NCBI RefSeq assembly: GCF_000321225.1
Contig: NW_004451406.1
Location: forward strand, 362,036 to 426,035
Reading direction: 5' to 3'
Source: Odobenus rosmarus divergens
Lineage: Eukaryota > Chordata > Mammalia > Carnivora > Odobenidae
Length of the DNA: 64,000 nucleotides
This document shows, piece by piece, positions 35,696-47,325 of this stretch (position 1 is its first letter; each line of letters opens with the position of its first letter). Position numbers and translations under genes: made by a program. The notes under the pieces are model-generated. The model saw only the letters and a list, made by a program, of their open reading frames with translations, was not told the origin of the DNA and made no database searches.

Positions 35696-36454
35696 ATAGT
35701 ACACATCTGCATAGATGAACGGTGGAAAATTTTTTAGTTTACCTATTATTGTCATTATAGTAATTCAATAGCAGTTACTTTTGGATCACAGTTAAGAATA
35801 TATGAAGATATAAGAACTACCTAATGTCAATGCTGCCTATACCAATGTTATCTGAATAGGGAGGCTGTAAAGAATTTTCTAGTTAGGCATTCAGCATATT
35901 GCTTTACGAAACACACATTTCTCTTTTCTATTTCTGCTTTTCTGATCTTGGATTCTGTCAGGTCAGTTGTGGCATTTAAGCAATTTCAAGGTGTAGTGAA
36001 CCATGAACTGAATTTCCATAAATATTCTAGATGGAAGATAGGTAAAATAAAGATGTCTACAAAAGTGAATGCATGTGAACATACTCATTTTAAAATCTCT
36101 GTAACTATGCTACCTTTTGGGTATAAACTGTATATTAGTTATCAGGCTATCCTAGCATAGTATTTTCATCAGTTTTTGCTAACAGTATACCACATAATAA
36201 CAAGTACTATGGTAGGAATAAAAATGGTAGTTCTGAGGTGTACCTAGATATGGGCTTCTAATTTGTTTTTCACCATAAACCATATTCTGTTTTCCTCCAT
36301 TCTCTTCAGTGGTGAAAGGAAATACCATTCACCTTTCTAATACTTTTAGCAGAAGCCTCCCTGTATACAGACATCTGAGATGTATGTACCAAAATGATTT
36401 AACCTTCTTGGATTACCCATGATGAGAAAACACTTTCTATGAAAAAAAAGGTCA
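35696..36454. other. Unassigned AT-rich interval
   Basis: A 70-codon + ORF at 35948-36160 has no recognised motif. Confidence 0.5.
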
Positions 36455-36640
36455 TTTTTTTTAAGAGAGAGAGGAGAGAAAAGGGGAAGGAGCAGAGGAA
36501 GAGGGAGAGAGAGAATCTTAAGCAGGCTCTACACCCAGCACAGAGCCCAACACAGGGCTCAATCTCATGATCCTGAGATCATGACCTGACCCGAAATCAA
36601 GAGTCAGAAGCTTAACCAACTGAGCCACACAAGTGCTCCC
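36455..36640 (-). mobile_element. SINEC, old subfamily
   Basis: tttaagagagagaggagaga ... gagatcatgacctgacccga, aatcaagagtcagaagctta, accaactgagccacacaagt. The aaatcaagagtcag motif in the head marks an older subfamily also seen at 56410-56603. Tail decayed, no clear duplication. Confidence 0.88.
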
Positions 36641-37869
36641 ACCCCTGCAGAAATTCTTAATGTGGGTTTATTGACATTCTGGTTTGGAAAGGGTTATTTC
36701 AAGATGTGACACATATATGCCTTATAGTCAGTTAACATTTGGAAAAAATACTCTGTATTTATAACATTTGCAGGTACCATTAAGAAGGAACAATCAATTT
36801 TAAAGGTTGAAATGACCTCTTTAAATATCTAGCATACATTGTGATATCTTGTGAAGCATGCATCATATAATACATAAGATTTTTTGTAACCATGTAAAAT
36901 ACTTGGATATTAAATACTTCTCACTTTCCTCTAAAACCTTAAATTTATTTTCAAAGCTCTATCACATCCTGTTGACTTGAGAAAGTGAATTAAAGTGTTT
37001 ACTAATGCCATTAATGAAAATGAGGTCGTGATAAATGGAATTGCTTGTGACATGGATCATTGTGTTAATGATCAATATCCATAGGTTTGTAGAAGTTACA
37101 GCTCTTACTAAAGAAAATTAGCTAATGCCGATTACAGTTCATCAAGGTGCCATTGCTAGCTAGTGTGTTGCAAATGCATTAATAATAGCTTACAACAGGT
37201 TTGAATGTATAAAGGTCCAAATAGCCAGTTTTGCAAATAGTGTACTAAATTGGAATTTAAAGTAGTATGCAAATAATTGAGACATGTGAAATAGGAGTTT
37301 GAGATGAATAGTTTTTTTTTCTTTCTATTAGATGACACCAGTTTTTTCAGAATGATTTTGTCAGAGAAAATTCTACAAGTTTGAGAGTTTTTTTAGAGCT
37401 AAATATAAACTGATAATTAGGATTAGACATTTATAAGAAGAAACCTGATGTTAAAAGTAAATTTGTTTTCCTATGGAATTCCACAGAAATCAAGATTTTG
37501 AGTCATTGGTTTATGAGACAAGACATAAAAATCTATAAAATCTTGAATTATTATCAGGAAGCGAACTTAAAAAAGTTTTTCTAATAAATAAGCCTGTGTA
37601 ATATTCCTGCAAATAGATAAAAAAAAAAGTCTAAGTTCATTGATGGTTCAGATAATTGGATTTATTGATGGATAAACTCCTATGTCCCCTGCTTGGCTTC
37701 TCAATGTTTCCATAATATATATAACCAATTCCCTAGATTAAAGTGAGTCTATCTTAATATTCAGGTAGTTTGTATTTTCCAGTTATACCCTGAATTCCTA
37801 TCAAGTTCTTGGTTTCAAAAATAGTCCCAGAGAACAGTACTCATGCTGCTATTTTTAAAAACATTTTTG
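36641..37869. other. Unassigned AT-rich interval
   Basis: Nothing recognised. Confidence 0.5.
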
Positions 37870-38256
37870 AAGTATTTTTATTTATTTATTTATTTGTTTG
37901 TTTGTTTATGTATCTATCTATTTATTTATTTATTCACCAAAAATAAACGCACAATCAACACCAACTACCTCACGCACCCACCCACCCACCTACCTTCCGG
38001 CAACCAACAATCAGTTTGCTATAGATAAGAAACAGTCTCTTGCTTGCTCTCTCTCTCTCTCTCTCTCCTTTTTTCTCCTTTGCTTGTTTTGATTCTTAAG
38101 TTCCACATATGAGTGAGATCATATGGTATTTCTCTTTTTCTGACTGACTTATTTTCCTCAGTATTATACTCTCTAGTTCTATCCATGTTATTGCAAATGG
38201 CAAGATTTCATTCTTCTTTATGGCTGAATAATATTCATATCATATATATATATATA
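37870..38256 (-). mobile_element. L1 3' UTR, younger carnivore-type, minus strand
   Basis: A (TTTA)n/(TTTG)n stretch at 37872-37935 is the complement of the A-rich tail. Then caacaatcagtttgctatag, taagttccacatatgagtga, gatcatatggtatttctctt, tgttattgcaaatggcaaga and ttcattcttctttatggctg are the familiar antisense L1 3' end. Interrupted by the SINE at 38272. Confidence 0.9.
37872..37935. repeat. (TTTA)n/(TTTG)n simple repeat
   Basis: Tetranucleotide run in the L1 tail; a (CT)n run follows at 38046-38066. Confidence 0.9.
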
Positions 38257-38271
38257 TCCCACATCTTCTTT

Positions 38272-38468
38272 TCTTCCATAAGATTTTATTTATTTGACAG
38301 AGAGAGACACAGCAAGAGAGGGAACACAAGCATGGGGAGTGGGAGAGAGAGAAGCAGCCTTCCTGTCAAGCAGGGAGCCCGATGCGGGACTTGATCCCGG
38401 GACCCTGGGACCATGACCTGAGCTGAAGGCAAGCGCTTAACAACTGAGCCAGCCACCCAGGTGCCCTC
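38272..38468 (-). mobile_element. SINEC inserted in L1 3' UTR
   Basis: taagattttatttatttgac ... gccagccacccaggtgccct. Perfect 15-bp duplication tcccacatcttcttt at 38257-38271 and 38469-38483. The target is the L1 3' UTR, so the SINE is the younger of the two. Confidence 0.97.
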
Positions 38469-38483
38469 TCCCACATCTTCTTT

Positions 38484-39573
38484 ATGCACTTATCTATTGA
38501 TGGACACTTAGGCGGCTTCCATAGTTTGTCTATTGTGATTAATGCTGCAATAAACATAGGGGTGCATGTGTCCCTTCAAATTAGTATTTTTGTATTTTGA
38601 GGGTAAATACCCAGTAGTCTGATTCCTGGATCAACAGTTAGTTCTATTTTTAATTTTTTGAGGAACCTCCATACTGTTTTCCACATGGCCACAGCAATTT
38701 GCAATTCCACCAACAGTGCAAGAGGTTCTCTTTTTCTGCACATCCTCACCAACACTTGTTTCTTGTGTTGTTGATTTTAGCCATTCTGACGGGTGTGAGG
38801 TGATATCTCATTGTAGTTTTAATTTGCATTTCACTGATGATAACTGATGTTGAACATCTTTTCGTCTGTTGTCCATATGTATATCTTCTTTGGAGAAATG
38901 TTTGTTCATGTCTTCTGCCCATTTTTTAATTGAGTTAATTGGTTTTGTAGTGTTGAGTGGTATCATTTCTTTATATATTTGGATACTAACCATTTATCAG
39001 ATACATCATTTGCAAATATCTTCTCCCATTCTGTAGGTTGACTTCTAGTTTTGTTGGTTGTTTCCTTTGCTGTACAGAAACTTTTTATTTTGATGTAGTC
39101 CCAATAGTTTATTTTTGCTTTTATTTCCCTTGCATCAAGAAATGTATATAGAAAAATGTTGCTATGGCTGATGTCAGAGAAATCACTGCCTGTACTCTCT
39201 TCTAGGATTTTTATGGTTTCAGGTCTCACATTTAAGTCTTTGATCCATTTTGAGTTTATTTTTGTGTATGGTAAAATGGTTCAGTTTCATTCTGCACCAT
39301 TCATTTAGCTGTCCAGTTTTCCCAACATCATTTGTTGAAGAGACTGTCTTTTTCCCATTGTGTATTCATTCCTTCTTTGATGAATATTAATTGTCCCTAT
39401 GATTGTGGGTTTATTTCTGGGTTTTCTATCCTATTCCATTGATCTGTGTGTCTATTTTTATGCCAGTACCATGCTGTTTTAATTACTACCACTTTGTAAT
39501 ATAGCTTGAAGTCTGGAATTGTGATACTTCCAGTTTCGTTTTTCTTTTTCAAATTGCTTTGGCTACTTGAGGT
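38484..39573 (-). mobile_element. L1 ORF2 3' part, 5'-truncated insertion
   Basis: On the + strand caataaacataggggtgcat (38550), gtaaatacccagtagtctga, gaacctccatactgttttcc, cattctgacgggtgtgaggt, gatccattttgagtttattt (39241) and ttctatcctattccattgat are antisense L1 ORF2. The L1 similarity stops at about 39573, where unrelated sequence begins, as in ordinary 5'-truncated insertions. Confidence 0.92.
38808..39573 (-). pseudogene. L1 ORF2 protein C-terminal remnant
   Basis: Read on the minus strand, pieces of the ORF2 C-terminal region are legible in more than one frame: [20 protein letters not shown] (39400-39470), [17 protein letters not shown] (about 39060-39110), [11 protein letters not shown] (39000-39040) and [18 protein letters not shown] (38880-38930). 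These lie downstream of the reverse transcriptase core. Stops and frameshifts separate them, and endonuclease and catalytic RT parts are absent, so this cannot encode a working protein. Better preserved than the L1M copies at 22-30 kb, so probably a later insertion. Confidence 0.9.
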
Positions 39574-40642
39574 CTCATGCTGGGATTGTTGTGTTGGGTT
39601 GCGCACAATGGGCAAAAAACACAATGATGGCCTCCTTTTAAGTGAGAAAAAGACATAAGCCTCTGTCACAATCTTCCATAATACTTATTCCTGCTGTATT
39701 TTTCACCATTCTTCAGTCTACACTATGTTATTATGAGGTGTCCTATGACAGGTTGACAGGAGAATGATAGGTTAAACCTGGTTTATGATAGGTGTGCATG
39801 ATATGTTAGCATCAGGCAAAAGAGAGATACTGCCACAGTTCAGATCCATTCAGAAGGTGGCTCTGAAGGAAGGAGAATCTTCTAATGGGCAGGACTTCAG
39901 GCAGTACACCTGATTGGGAGGAGAGATAGTTAGATAGACCTACAGTAATTAGTTGGCAGATGTTTGGCATGTGCATCAGGACTTGAGAAAAACAAGACTG
40001 ATAGAAAACCAGTGAGAGGGGCTCACTTCAGCATCATTTAAATTTTCCCTGATGGTTTTTCTTCATAATCGAGGGTTGGTGGTAGCAGAGGCCATGATCT
40101 AACTAGGCTCACCGAAAGTAATGAGAACAATAGAACTTGGGATCTTAAGAGGCCAGGAGTCTGTGCTTAATTAACTGAAGATTTGTGGACACAATTATGT
40201 AAAGAAAGAAAGGGTCAGAGTGCTAGCCAAGGGGGCAGGCTCACAGAAAGTTATGAAGATGATTGATAGAACAGTAGTCAAGAGAAAAAAGAGATGGCCA
40301 ACCAACAAAGGTATACCTAATCTTATATTATAGGAAGATATCAATGACAGGATATCAGGAGCCTGAGGGGAGTTAGTCCAATAAAATATCACTGTCTCTT
40401 TCCCGGTTTCCTTTCCTGAGATAGTTTTCACACTTGGAACTCACTGAATGAAGAGGAAGCCTCATTTCCAGGAAAAAGGAACCTGTAATACCTCAGTAAT
40501 TATAAATGGTAATGATTCCCTCAGTTTTTTCCCAAAGGTATCAATGACCATTAACTTGTGTAACTGTACACTGGGGAAAGAGAAATACCCATACATTTCA
40601 GGGACCTTTAGACATAGGGTCCAAGCTGAAACCCAGAGAACT
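39574..40642. other. Unassigned, probably upstream ERV-L sequence
   Basis: Less AT-rich than surroundings. The part near 40560-40642 (agacatagggtccaagctga) recalls internal ERV-L sequence leading into the reverse transcriptase remnant beyond the SINE. I see no LTR here. ORFs of 78-84 codons overlap on both strands without clear domains. Confidence 0.4.
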
Positions 40643-40827
40643 GGCATGCCTGGATGGCTCAGTTGGTTAAGCGGCTGCCTTCAGCTCAGGTCACGATCCT
40701 AGGGTCCTGGGATAAAGCCCCACATCAGGCTCCCTGCTTGATGGGTAGCCTGCTTCTCCCTCTCCACTTCTTGTGCTCTCCCTCTTGTGCTCTCTCTCTC
40801 TCAAATAAATAAAATCTTAAAAAAATA
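40643..40827 (+). mobile_element. SINEC, complete
   Basis: Head ggcatgcctggatggctcag, tail CAAATAAATAAAATCTTAAA. Short duplication gagaact at 40636-40642 and 40833-40839, with imperfect extension. Sits within the probable ERV-L internal region. Confidence 0.92.
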
Positions 40828-40839
40828 AAACCGAGAACT

Positions 40840-41585
40840 AAAGTGTCATAATGGTTACCTAATATAATGGGAGCACATGAGGTTCAGCTAATAGATGGGA
40901 TCCTGGCCTATGTTAAACTTATAGAGCGTCCAAAAGGTATGTACACCGCATGCTAGTATTTAGGCTGTCCTAGAATGTATGCTTGTGATTGATACATTTG
41001 GTACTTAGAGTAACCCTAAGTTGTGGGGATGGGCTGTCATGATTGGGAAGGCCATGCAGGAACCTCTAAAACTATCCCTCTTTCCTGGCCAAGATAATAA
41101 ATCAAAAAATAATATTGTAGGGAGGAGCATGGAGATTAGTGCCATACTTAAAGATCTAAAAGATGCAGGGATAGTAGTCCCCATCAGACCTCCAATTATA
41201 TCTCCATTTAATACATTGTTCTGGCCCCTGCAGAAATCAGATAGATCTTGGAGGGTGAAAGTAGCTACTACGTACTCTGTCAAGCAGTAGCCTCAATTGC
41301 ACTGCCATGCCAGATGTGATATCTTTGTTAGAGCAGCTTGACACGGTATTTGGCAAATGGTATGCAGTTACTGATTGGGGAATGCATTCTTTTCTACGCT
41401 GATCAGAAAAGAGAATCAAACAGTTCATATTCAGGACAACAATATAGGTTTACAATTTTGTACCAGGACTGTATTGGCTTTCTTGCCCTCTGTCGTAGTA
41501 TATTTGAAAGAGATCTAGTTCAGAGGACAGCCAGCTATGGACTGCCACTTCTTTTTGTAGCATATGTTTGTGAAGAATAGTCTTT
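40840..41585 (+). pseudogene. ERV-L (class III) pol remnant, reverse transcriptase part
   Basis: From about 41120 one frame carries the start of an ERV-L-like reverse transcriptase: a lysine/aspartate-rich stretch, a proline-rich VVP...SPF segment and a tryptophan motif before a stop at 41288. Further parts continue in other frames: the NAFF-type motif near 41375-41395, and a GQQY-type segment near 41434-41455 in the frame running to 41580. Frames change at least twice and stops intervene. The catalytic YxDD motif is not reached before similarity ends near 41585. No LTR flanks it. Non-functional fragment; assignment to ERV-L rests on motif order recalled from the family. Confidence 0.75.
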
Positions 41586-41661
41586 ACGTTTTTAAATTTA
41601 ATGTACATTTTTAAAAATACTGTCAGCTTTTGAGAGAGAACAGTTGTGCATTTCCCCCTTT

Positions 41662-41722
41662 TTGCCTACAAAGTCTAAAATATTTACTCCCTGGCTCTTA
41701 GAAAATGTTGGCCAATCCCTGA
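41662..41722 (-). mobile_element. hAT-type MITE fragment, same family as 26838-27060
   Basis: gcctacaaagtctaaaatat, ttactccctggctcttagaa and aatgttggccaatccctga are the reverse complement of one end of the element at 26838-27060, with the terminal repeat at 41722. The rest is missing. It lies about 80 bp after the pol remnant. Confidence 0.7.
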
Positions 41723-42864
41723 CCTAAACTATCTTATCATCCTGCAGAGTAGTGTATGGATTACCTGCATCAAAGATGTGCTAATTGAGTCAGATGAATA
41801 AGATGTTATACTTCATACAAAAATGACATTAAAAAGCGTAGAAAAAGTAACCACTGTGAAAATCTATGTGGGGCAAAGTTAACTAGCCATAGTATTTCTG
41901 TATCTTGGTTTGACAATTTTATTTACTGAGGAGGTAGATGCTAAATTTTCTGATAATACTAGGTCTGGTTCAAAAAGACTGTAAAAACTTGTATGTTTGG
42001 AAACTATTAAAAGTAGTTGTGGCCAAACATATTCTGGAACAATGATGTATTCCTCTGTTTAGAAGATTTTATGAAGTGTTTTCCTGTTTTGTTTTTATCC
42101 TAATTTTAAGATTTTTAACCCACTTGTCTTTTTCACTTTTCCCTAAACATTCATATTTTAGTTTCCATTTCTCTTATGAAAACTTGATTCTCCAATTGTA
42201 TTATTTTGGTCAGTTGAGGGGTGCTGTAATTGATGCAACCAACTTTTTCACTTTTCATTTGCATAAGCATATGAAAACCATCTTATCCTCTCGAGTGCCT
42301 TTCATTATTATCTTCCCATCTTGTTAAACTTTTCCTGACCTTATTATTGTTTTTGCAAGTTTTAATATATAGGAGGGTTTGGTAGTAATTTTTTCCTCAA
42401 AATTTTTTGCAATTTTTTGATTACAAATTAATTGCTAATTAATACATAATGTATATATATATGACATATATAACATTTATTAGTTATCTTAGTTCAGTCT
42501 GTAATATTTTCTTTGGTAAGCCTTCCTAATAATACATACATATATAGACATACATATATAAATATATATGTATGTACACACACCTAATAATGAAAATTAT
42601 ATTTTGTTTTCAAAAAATAACTTAAAAGTAAAAGCTTTCAGAGAAATATAACTCATAAAGAATCAATATAAAGCCGTTTTCACAAGTATGCATTCTCAGG
42701 GCAAAAAGGAAACCTCAAATTGGAACACATAATTAAGGAATACTAAGTTATGGATAACTTTATCAGAAAATAGACAGACATGGGAATAAATATTTGCCAT
42801 CAATTTGTGCTTTTGTTTTAGTTATTTTTACTCTATGCTGCCAATAAATTAATAGGAATTTAAA
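41723..42864. other. Unassigned AT-rich interval
   Basis: TA-rich at 42445-42590 (atatatatgacatatataac; tacatatataaatatatatg). The 83-codon + ORF at 42076-42327 shows no domain. Confidence 0.5.
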
Positions 42865-42876
42865 AAAAATTTTTAA

Positions 42877-43083
42877 ACATTTTTATTTTATTATTTTTAA
42901 AGATCTGTTTATTTGAGAGAGAGAGAGAGAATGGGTGAAGGAGTGGAGGGAGAGAATCTTCAAACAGACTCCCTGCTGAACTCAGAGCCTGCCATGGGGC
43001 TTGATTCCACAACCCATGAAATCATGACCTGAGCTGAGACCAAGAGTTGACCACTTAACCGATTGAGGCACCCAGGTGCCCCT
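42877..43083 (-). mobile_element. SINEC, old subfamily
   Basis: aaagatctgtttatttgaga ... gcacccaggtgcccc; head carries agaccaagagttgaccactt, an older variant. Perfect 12-bp duplication aaaaatttttaa at 42865-42876 and 43084-43095. Confidence 0.93.
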
Positions 43084-43095
43084 AAAAATTTTTAA

Positions 43096-43959
43096 TGCAA
43101 CAGGTGACCTCTCTGCATAACTTTAGGAAAAAAAAAATTTTTTTTATTGAGACTGTAGATGCAGCTGTAAGGACATCAACAATTCCCACAGTTCTATTTT
43201 TTATATTGACCACTTTTTAATAATCATCATTTGTAAAGCACAGCAAGAATTTTGAAAAATGGAGAATTTATGTGACTTGCTTAAGTAAGAAACCTGGTAA
43301 AAAAGGTTTTAGCCTATCCACCGTGACTTTTGTCAGTACTAGTGTAAAGAAACTAGGAAGAGGCAGGGAGAGACTTAAACCTATAGTAACTTCTAAAAAA
43401 TTGGCAAATTCTTTCTTTAAAAAATATATAAAATTGGGCAAAATCATTGAAAACAACTTTACTGTATTCTCTGAAAAGGACCAAACAAACAAATCGAGAG
43501 GCATGCGTTTATAGAAACTGCCAGCAGTTTTGGGAAGAGTACCAAAGTCTGTGCTATTCTTTCCTGGTATGCTCTAATCAACCCCACCCAACTGAGGCAA
43601 CAATAATGTTACCAGGCCATGAAAATCAGCAATCATGTTGGTAAAGAGAGTAGATTCTGTTTAGAGCAATAAGTGGAACTTATATTGGTTGACATTATCA
43701 GCAAAATTTGCCAGCTTATGGGAAACAGAAAGGAAACTCACATATCTGTTAGCCATAAGGTGCAGTCACACTTGGGGCAAGTGGCAGACCTCCCAGAAAT
43801 TTAGTGAGGAATGCTTAGAGTTGAGTAAGCCATCCAAACCTCCCTTACATAGAAAACTGGCTGAGGTTTAAATGAACTCTCCAATAGACACATGGGGTTT
43901 GAGGGTTTGAGGACACATTTTCTGCTCAAATTATTAGCTGATCACTAAAATATAAAGTA
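43096..43959. other. Unassigned interval
   Basis: Several overlapping ORFs of 60-80 codons on both strands at 43268-43871, none with a recognised domain. The interval is not obviously repetitive. Confidence 0.45.
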
Positions 43960-44345
43960 GAATAATGTGAAATAAGTGGCCAATACTAAGAAAAAAAAGC
44001 AATAGAGACTGACCTTGAGTGAGCTGAATATTGGATTAAGCAGACAATGATACCAAAGCAGTTGTAGATATGCTTAAAGTACTGAGTGACACGATGTTTG
44101 AAAATTAAAGAAAAATATGTTTAGTATGGCTTAGCAAATAGGGAGACTCAAGGGAGAAATAGAAATACAAAATGGAAATTCTGGAGTTGATAAATACAGT
44201 GTTGGAGTTGAAATGAAAATCTGCTAAATCGATTCAGTGGTAGACTTGAAATAACAGAAAAAAATAATGAATGACTAAGAAGATATAGATCAGTGGAACT
44301 TCAGTGTAAAGAACAAAGAGTAAAACAGTTAAAAATAGGCAAAAG
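43960..44345 (+). mobile_element. L1M ORF1-region relic
   Basis: caatagagactgaccttgag, aagcagttgtagatatgctt, gttgaaatgaaaatctgcta and gtggtagacttgaaataaca recall the ORF1 coiled coil of L1ME. Strongly decayed. Confidence 0.5.
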
Positions 44346-44589
44346 TGGGTACAAACACTAGCTATTTCATTTTTAGAATAAATCTGAGGGCCATCCTACA
44401 CATTCTCCCAGAGTTCCCAAGAAGAATTGAGCTTTTTGTTAGTTATTTTTTGGCTGCCTTTTCTTCCCTACCTCAGTTCCCCAATGACCTGTTGGTATTC
44501 CTAGGCTCATTCCCCAGATAAACTAATTGTCCTCAGATACTTTTCTTTATAAGTTTTTAGAGGATCTCAGATCTACATAATAGTACATA

Positions 44590-44790
44590 AAGTGATCTAT
44601 AATTATACTTAAATTATTTGCCTATTTATTTATTGCCTTGTTTTTCCACCAGAATATCAACTGATTGAGAGAAGAAATCTATTTCTCTTAGTTCATTGCT
44701 TTCTTCCAAGCAATTAGAAAAAAATTTTTGCCATTAATAGTAAATTCTTCACTAAATTCTTGTTGTATCAGTGAATGAACACACAGTATA
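44590..44790 (+). mobile_element. Possible L2 3' region
   Basis: ttatttattgccttgttttt, ccaccagaatatcaactgat and a tgaatgaac end resemble an L2 tail. A 16-bp perfect palindrome overlaps its end (44781-44796). Confidence 0.4.
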
Positions 44791-44902
44791 CTGTGTTCTT
44801 ACTGTGTTTTCTCTTATTATTCTATTTCCTCTAGTCCTTCCTTTTTCTTCTTTAAAATGAGGAAGGGTGAAATTCATTGTAAGCTGGTAGATGGCCTATG
44901 TT

Positions 44903-45096
44903 TTTTTTTTAAGATTTTATTTATTTGACAGAGAGAAAGACAGCCAGAGAGAGGGAACACAAGCAGGGGCAGTGGGAGACGGAGAAGCAGGCTTCCCATG
45001 GAGCAGGGAGCCTGATGCAGGGCTCGATCCCAGGACCCTGGGATCATGACCTGAGCCGAAGGCAGACGCTTAACGACTGAGTCACCCAGGTGCCCC
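44903..45096 (-). mobile_element. SINEC, complete
   Basis: ttttaagattttatttattt ... gactgagtcacccaggtgcccc region. Perfect 18-bp duplication tggtagatggcctatgtt at 44885-44902 and 45097-45114. Confidence 0.97.
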
Positions 45097-45369
45097 TGGT
45101 AGATGGCCTATGTTAAAGCATGAACAACTCACTGGCCTTTACCTTTATTGCTTTCTTTCAGCTCCCCGCCCCCCCAGTCTTCTATTGCAGTTATTCTTTT
45201 ACCTTAAAGAATATTTAATCCCCGATAAAGGTTTTTCAACCTTAACCTAAAAATCACAGCTTGGTGGAGCTACAAAGGAAAGTTTTTCTTCCAAAGGCAA
45301 CTCAGCACTTGTGAAAAATATTGTTTTATCTCATTAAATACTGATCATCTCTATGTGATAAAAGCTGTG

Positions 45370-45600
45370 TAATTAAAATTCATGGTCTCTTCTGTAAAAG
45401 GCAAAACTATAGGGATGGCAAACAGAACAATGTTTGCTGGCTTGAGAGAAGGGAGAGGGTGTACAACAAAGGAACAACATGAGGGAATTTTTTGTATCTT
45501 GATGGTAGCAGTAGATAACAAGACTTTGTGCACTTGTCAAAATTCATACAACTGTACATCAAAAATAAGTGAATTTTACTCAATTTACATTATAAAAATC
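45370..45600 (+). mobile_element. L1ME 3' UTR end
   Basis: aaaaggcaaaactataggga (45396), tttttgtatcttgatggtag (45488), gcacttgtcaaaattcatac (45530), caactgtacatcaaaaataa and gtgaattttactcaatttac match the L1ME 3' end. The 91-codon ORF at 45382-45657 lies on it and is spurious. Confidence 0.85.
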
Positions 45601-45943
45601 ATGGCCTATAGTATTTTTGACATCCTCACTGTTGGTGAAGTCTCCCAGTCAGTTTGAAAAAAAAAAAAAACTGTAGAAATTATTAACTAAGGTCAACTCA
45701 GTGAAATTTCTCAGGTTCGGACAATAGCCAAAAGTTTTGTTACACAGTGAAAGGCATTTTGAATATCTTCTGTATTTAGTGCCATCATTAATATGAATAT
45801 TTTAAATTGAACTGAATGTATTCTCCCCTAACTTATTTTGATATTCTGACTTTCACCATGCCTATCACTGAGAATCATAGAGTTGGAATAGCTAAAAAGG
45901 AGCAGGTACCACCCTCAGTTCTACAACTGAATTCAGCTTTATC
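45601..45943. other. Unassigned AT-rich interval
   Basis: An A14-15 run at about 45658-45671; otherwise nothing recognised. Confidence 0.5.
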
Positions 45944-45961
45944 TCAGCTTCATTTCTTTTT

Positions 45962-46154
45962 TTTTTTTTAAGATTTTATTTATTTATTTGACAGAGAGAG
46001 ACAGCAAGAGAGGGAACACAAGCAGGGGAGAGGCAGAGGGAGAAGCGGGCTTCCCGCTGAGCAGGGAGCCCGATGTGGGGCTCGATCCCAGGACCCTGGG
46101 ATCATGACCTGAGCTGAAGGCGGACGTTTAACCACTGAGCCACCCAGGTGCCCC
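45962..46154 (-). mobile_element. SINEC, complete
   Basis: taagattttatttatttatt ... ccacccaggtgcccc. Duplication tcagcttcatttcttttt at 45944-45961 and 46155-46172 (perfect, 18 bp). Confidence 0.97.
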
Positions 46155-46172
46155 TCAGCTTCATTTCTTTTT

Positions 46173-46800
46173 TAAGAGTAACTGTTGTTCCCAATTATAT
46201 TCCAGGAGATTAGATTAGAGACATTTTGAAACCAGCCTTGAGTGATTTATGTCTACCTCTGTCTCTGTATCTCTCTCAATCTCTCTCTCTTTCTTGGATT
46301 TATAAAGACCAAAGCAATCACAAAATTCATAAAGTACCACTTCAAGCAAAACTCAGAGGAAGTCACTTAAAAAAAGGAAAAAAAAACAAAACTGTTAAAC
46401 TAAGATCTGCTTATAAGCACCTTAACAGTTTTTAAATGGAATTATAATAGATCTCAAAGGGACACTTTGGTATTTAGCTGTCAAGGCCAATAAGGATTGC
46501 AGTTTTGGTGATACTGTTACACATGCAATGACTTCTAATAAGAGACATCATAAAGGCATAAATCTTTAGATATGAAGCATTTTTTTTTTTTTTTACTTTT
46601 CAGTCCTATGATAATCTTTTTTATTTCGTAGTTATAAGATTTCCATAAGCTAGAGTTTTCTAACAATGGATATAAAATGCTTGGGACAACTACTGCTAAA
46701 AAAACGTTTCAGGCAAAGATGCTGCTCATTCTGATTTACTTAGATCCTTTCCCGAGAAAATGTTCTCAATTTTTAAATTTTTTTAAATTTATTTTTTATA
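46173..46800. other. Unassigned interval
   Basis: CT-rich patch at 46257-46295 and a T16-17 run at about 46580-46596. No gene or named repeat. Confidence 0.5.
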
Positions 46801-46977
46801 CTTTTAAAAGATTTTATTTGAGAGAGAGAGAGCGTGAGTGCATGATGGGGGAGGGGCTAAGGGAGAGGGAGAAGCAGACTCCCCACTGAGCAGGGAGCCT
46901 GATGCCTGCACCAGCTCACCAGCTCATGACCTGAGCTGAAGGCAGATGCTTAACCGACTGAGCCACCCAGGCACCCC
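46801..46977 (-). mobile_element. SINEC, complete
   Basis: aaaagattttatttgagaga ... ccgactgagccacccaggca then cccc. The middle carries a decayed gcctgcaccagctcacc segment. Duplication is hard to see in AT-rich flanks. Confidence 0.92.
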
Positions 46978-47204
46978 TTAATTTTTTAAAATTAATTAAT
47001 AGTGATTCAGTTATCAATTGCTGCATAAAAACTGCCTCACAATTTAGTGGTTCACAGTGTCTCTCAAGGTAGTCTTTTTGATTAAATCAACAGATGTGTT
47101 TTAGGCATTACTACTTTTAAATGTATTAAAATATATTATTTAAATGTACTTTCTGTGTGCTGAGATTACTAATACTCTTTGCTAATCTAACTTAAATGCT
47201 ATTT

Positions 47205-47325
47205 TGTGTCAGACGCTTAGCATGGAAAACACACTAATGGCCCTGAGAGATAAATACTATTATCCCTATTTCACAGTTGAAGAAACTGAGGATTAGAGCT
47301 GTTAACATCGCCAGATGGGCATAGA
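47205..47325 (-). mobile_element. MIR SINE relic
   Basis: On +: tgtgtcagacgcttagcatg, ataaatactattatccctat, ttcacagttgaagaaactga and ggattagagctgttaacatc is the reverse complement of the MIR core. Confidence 0.75.

Noticed and set aside
37872..38066. Simple repeats considered as CRISPR-like or satellite arrays
   Set aside because: Tetranucleotide and CT runs in an L1 3' end; no unique spacers, and the host is a mammal.
46200..46300. CT-rich stretch considered as another SINE middle
   Set aside because: Lacks the SINE head and tail on either side.
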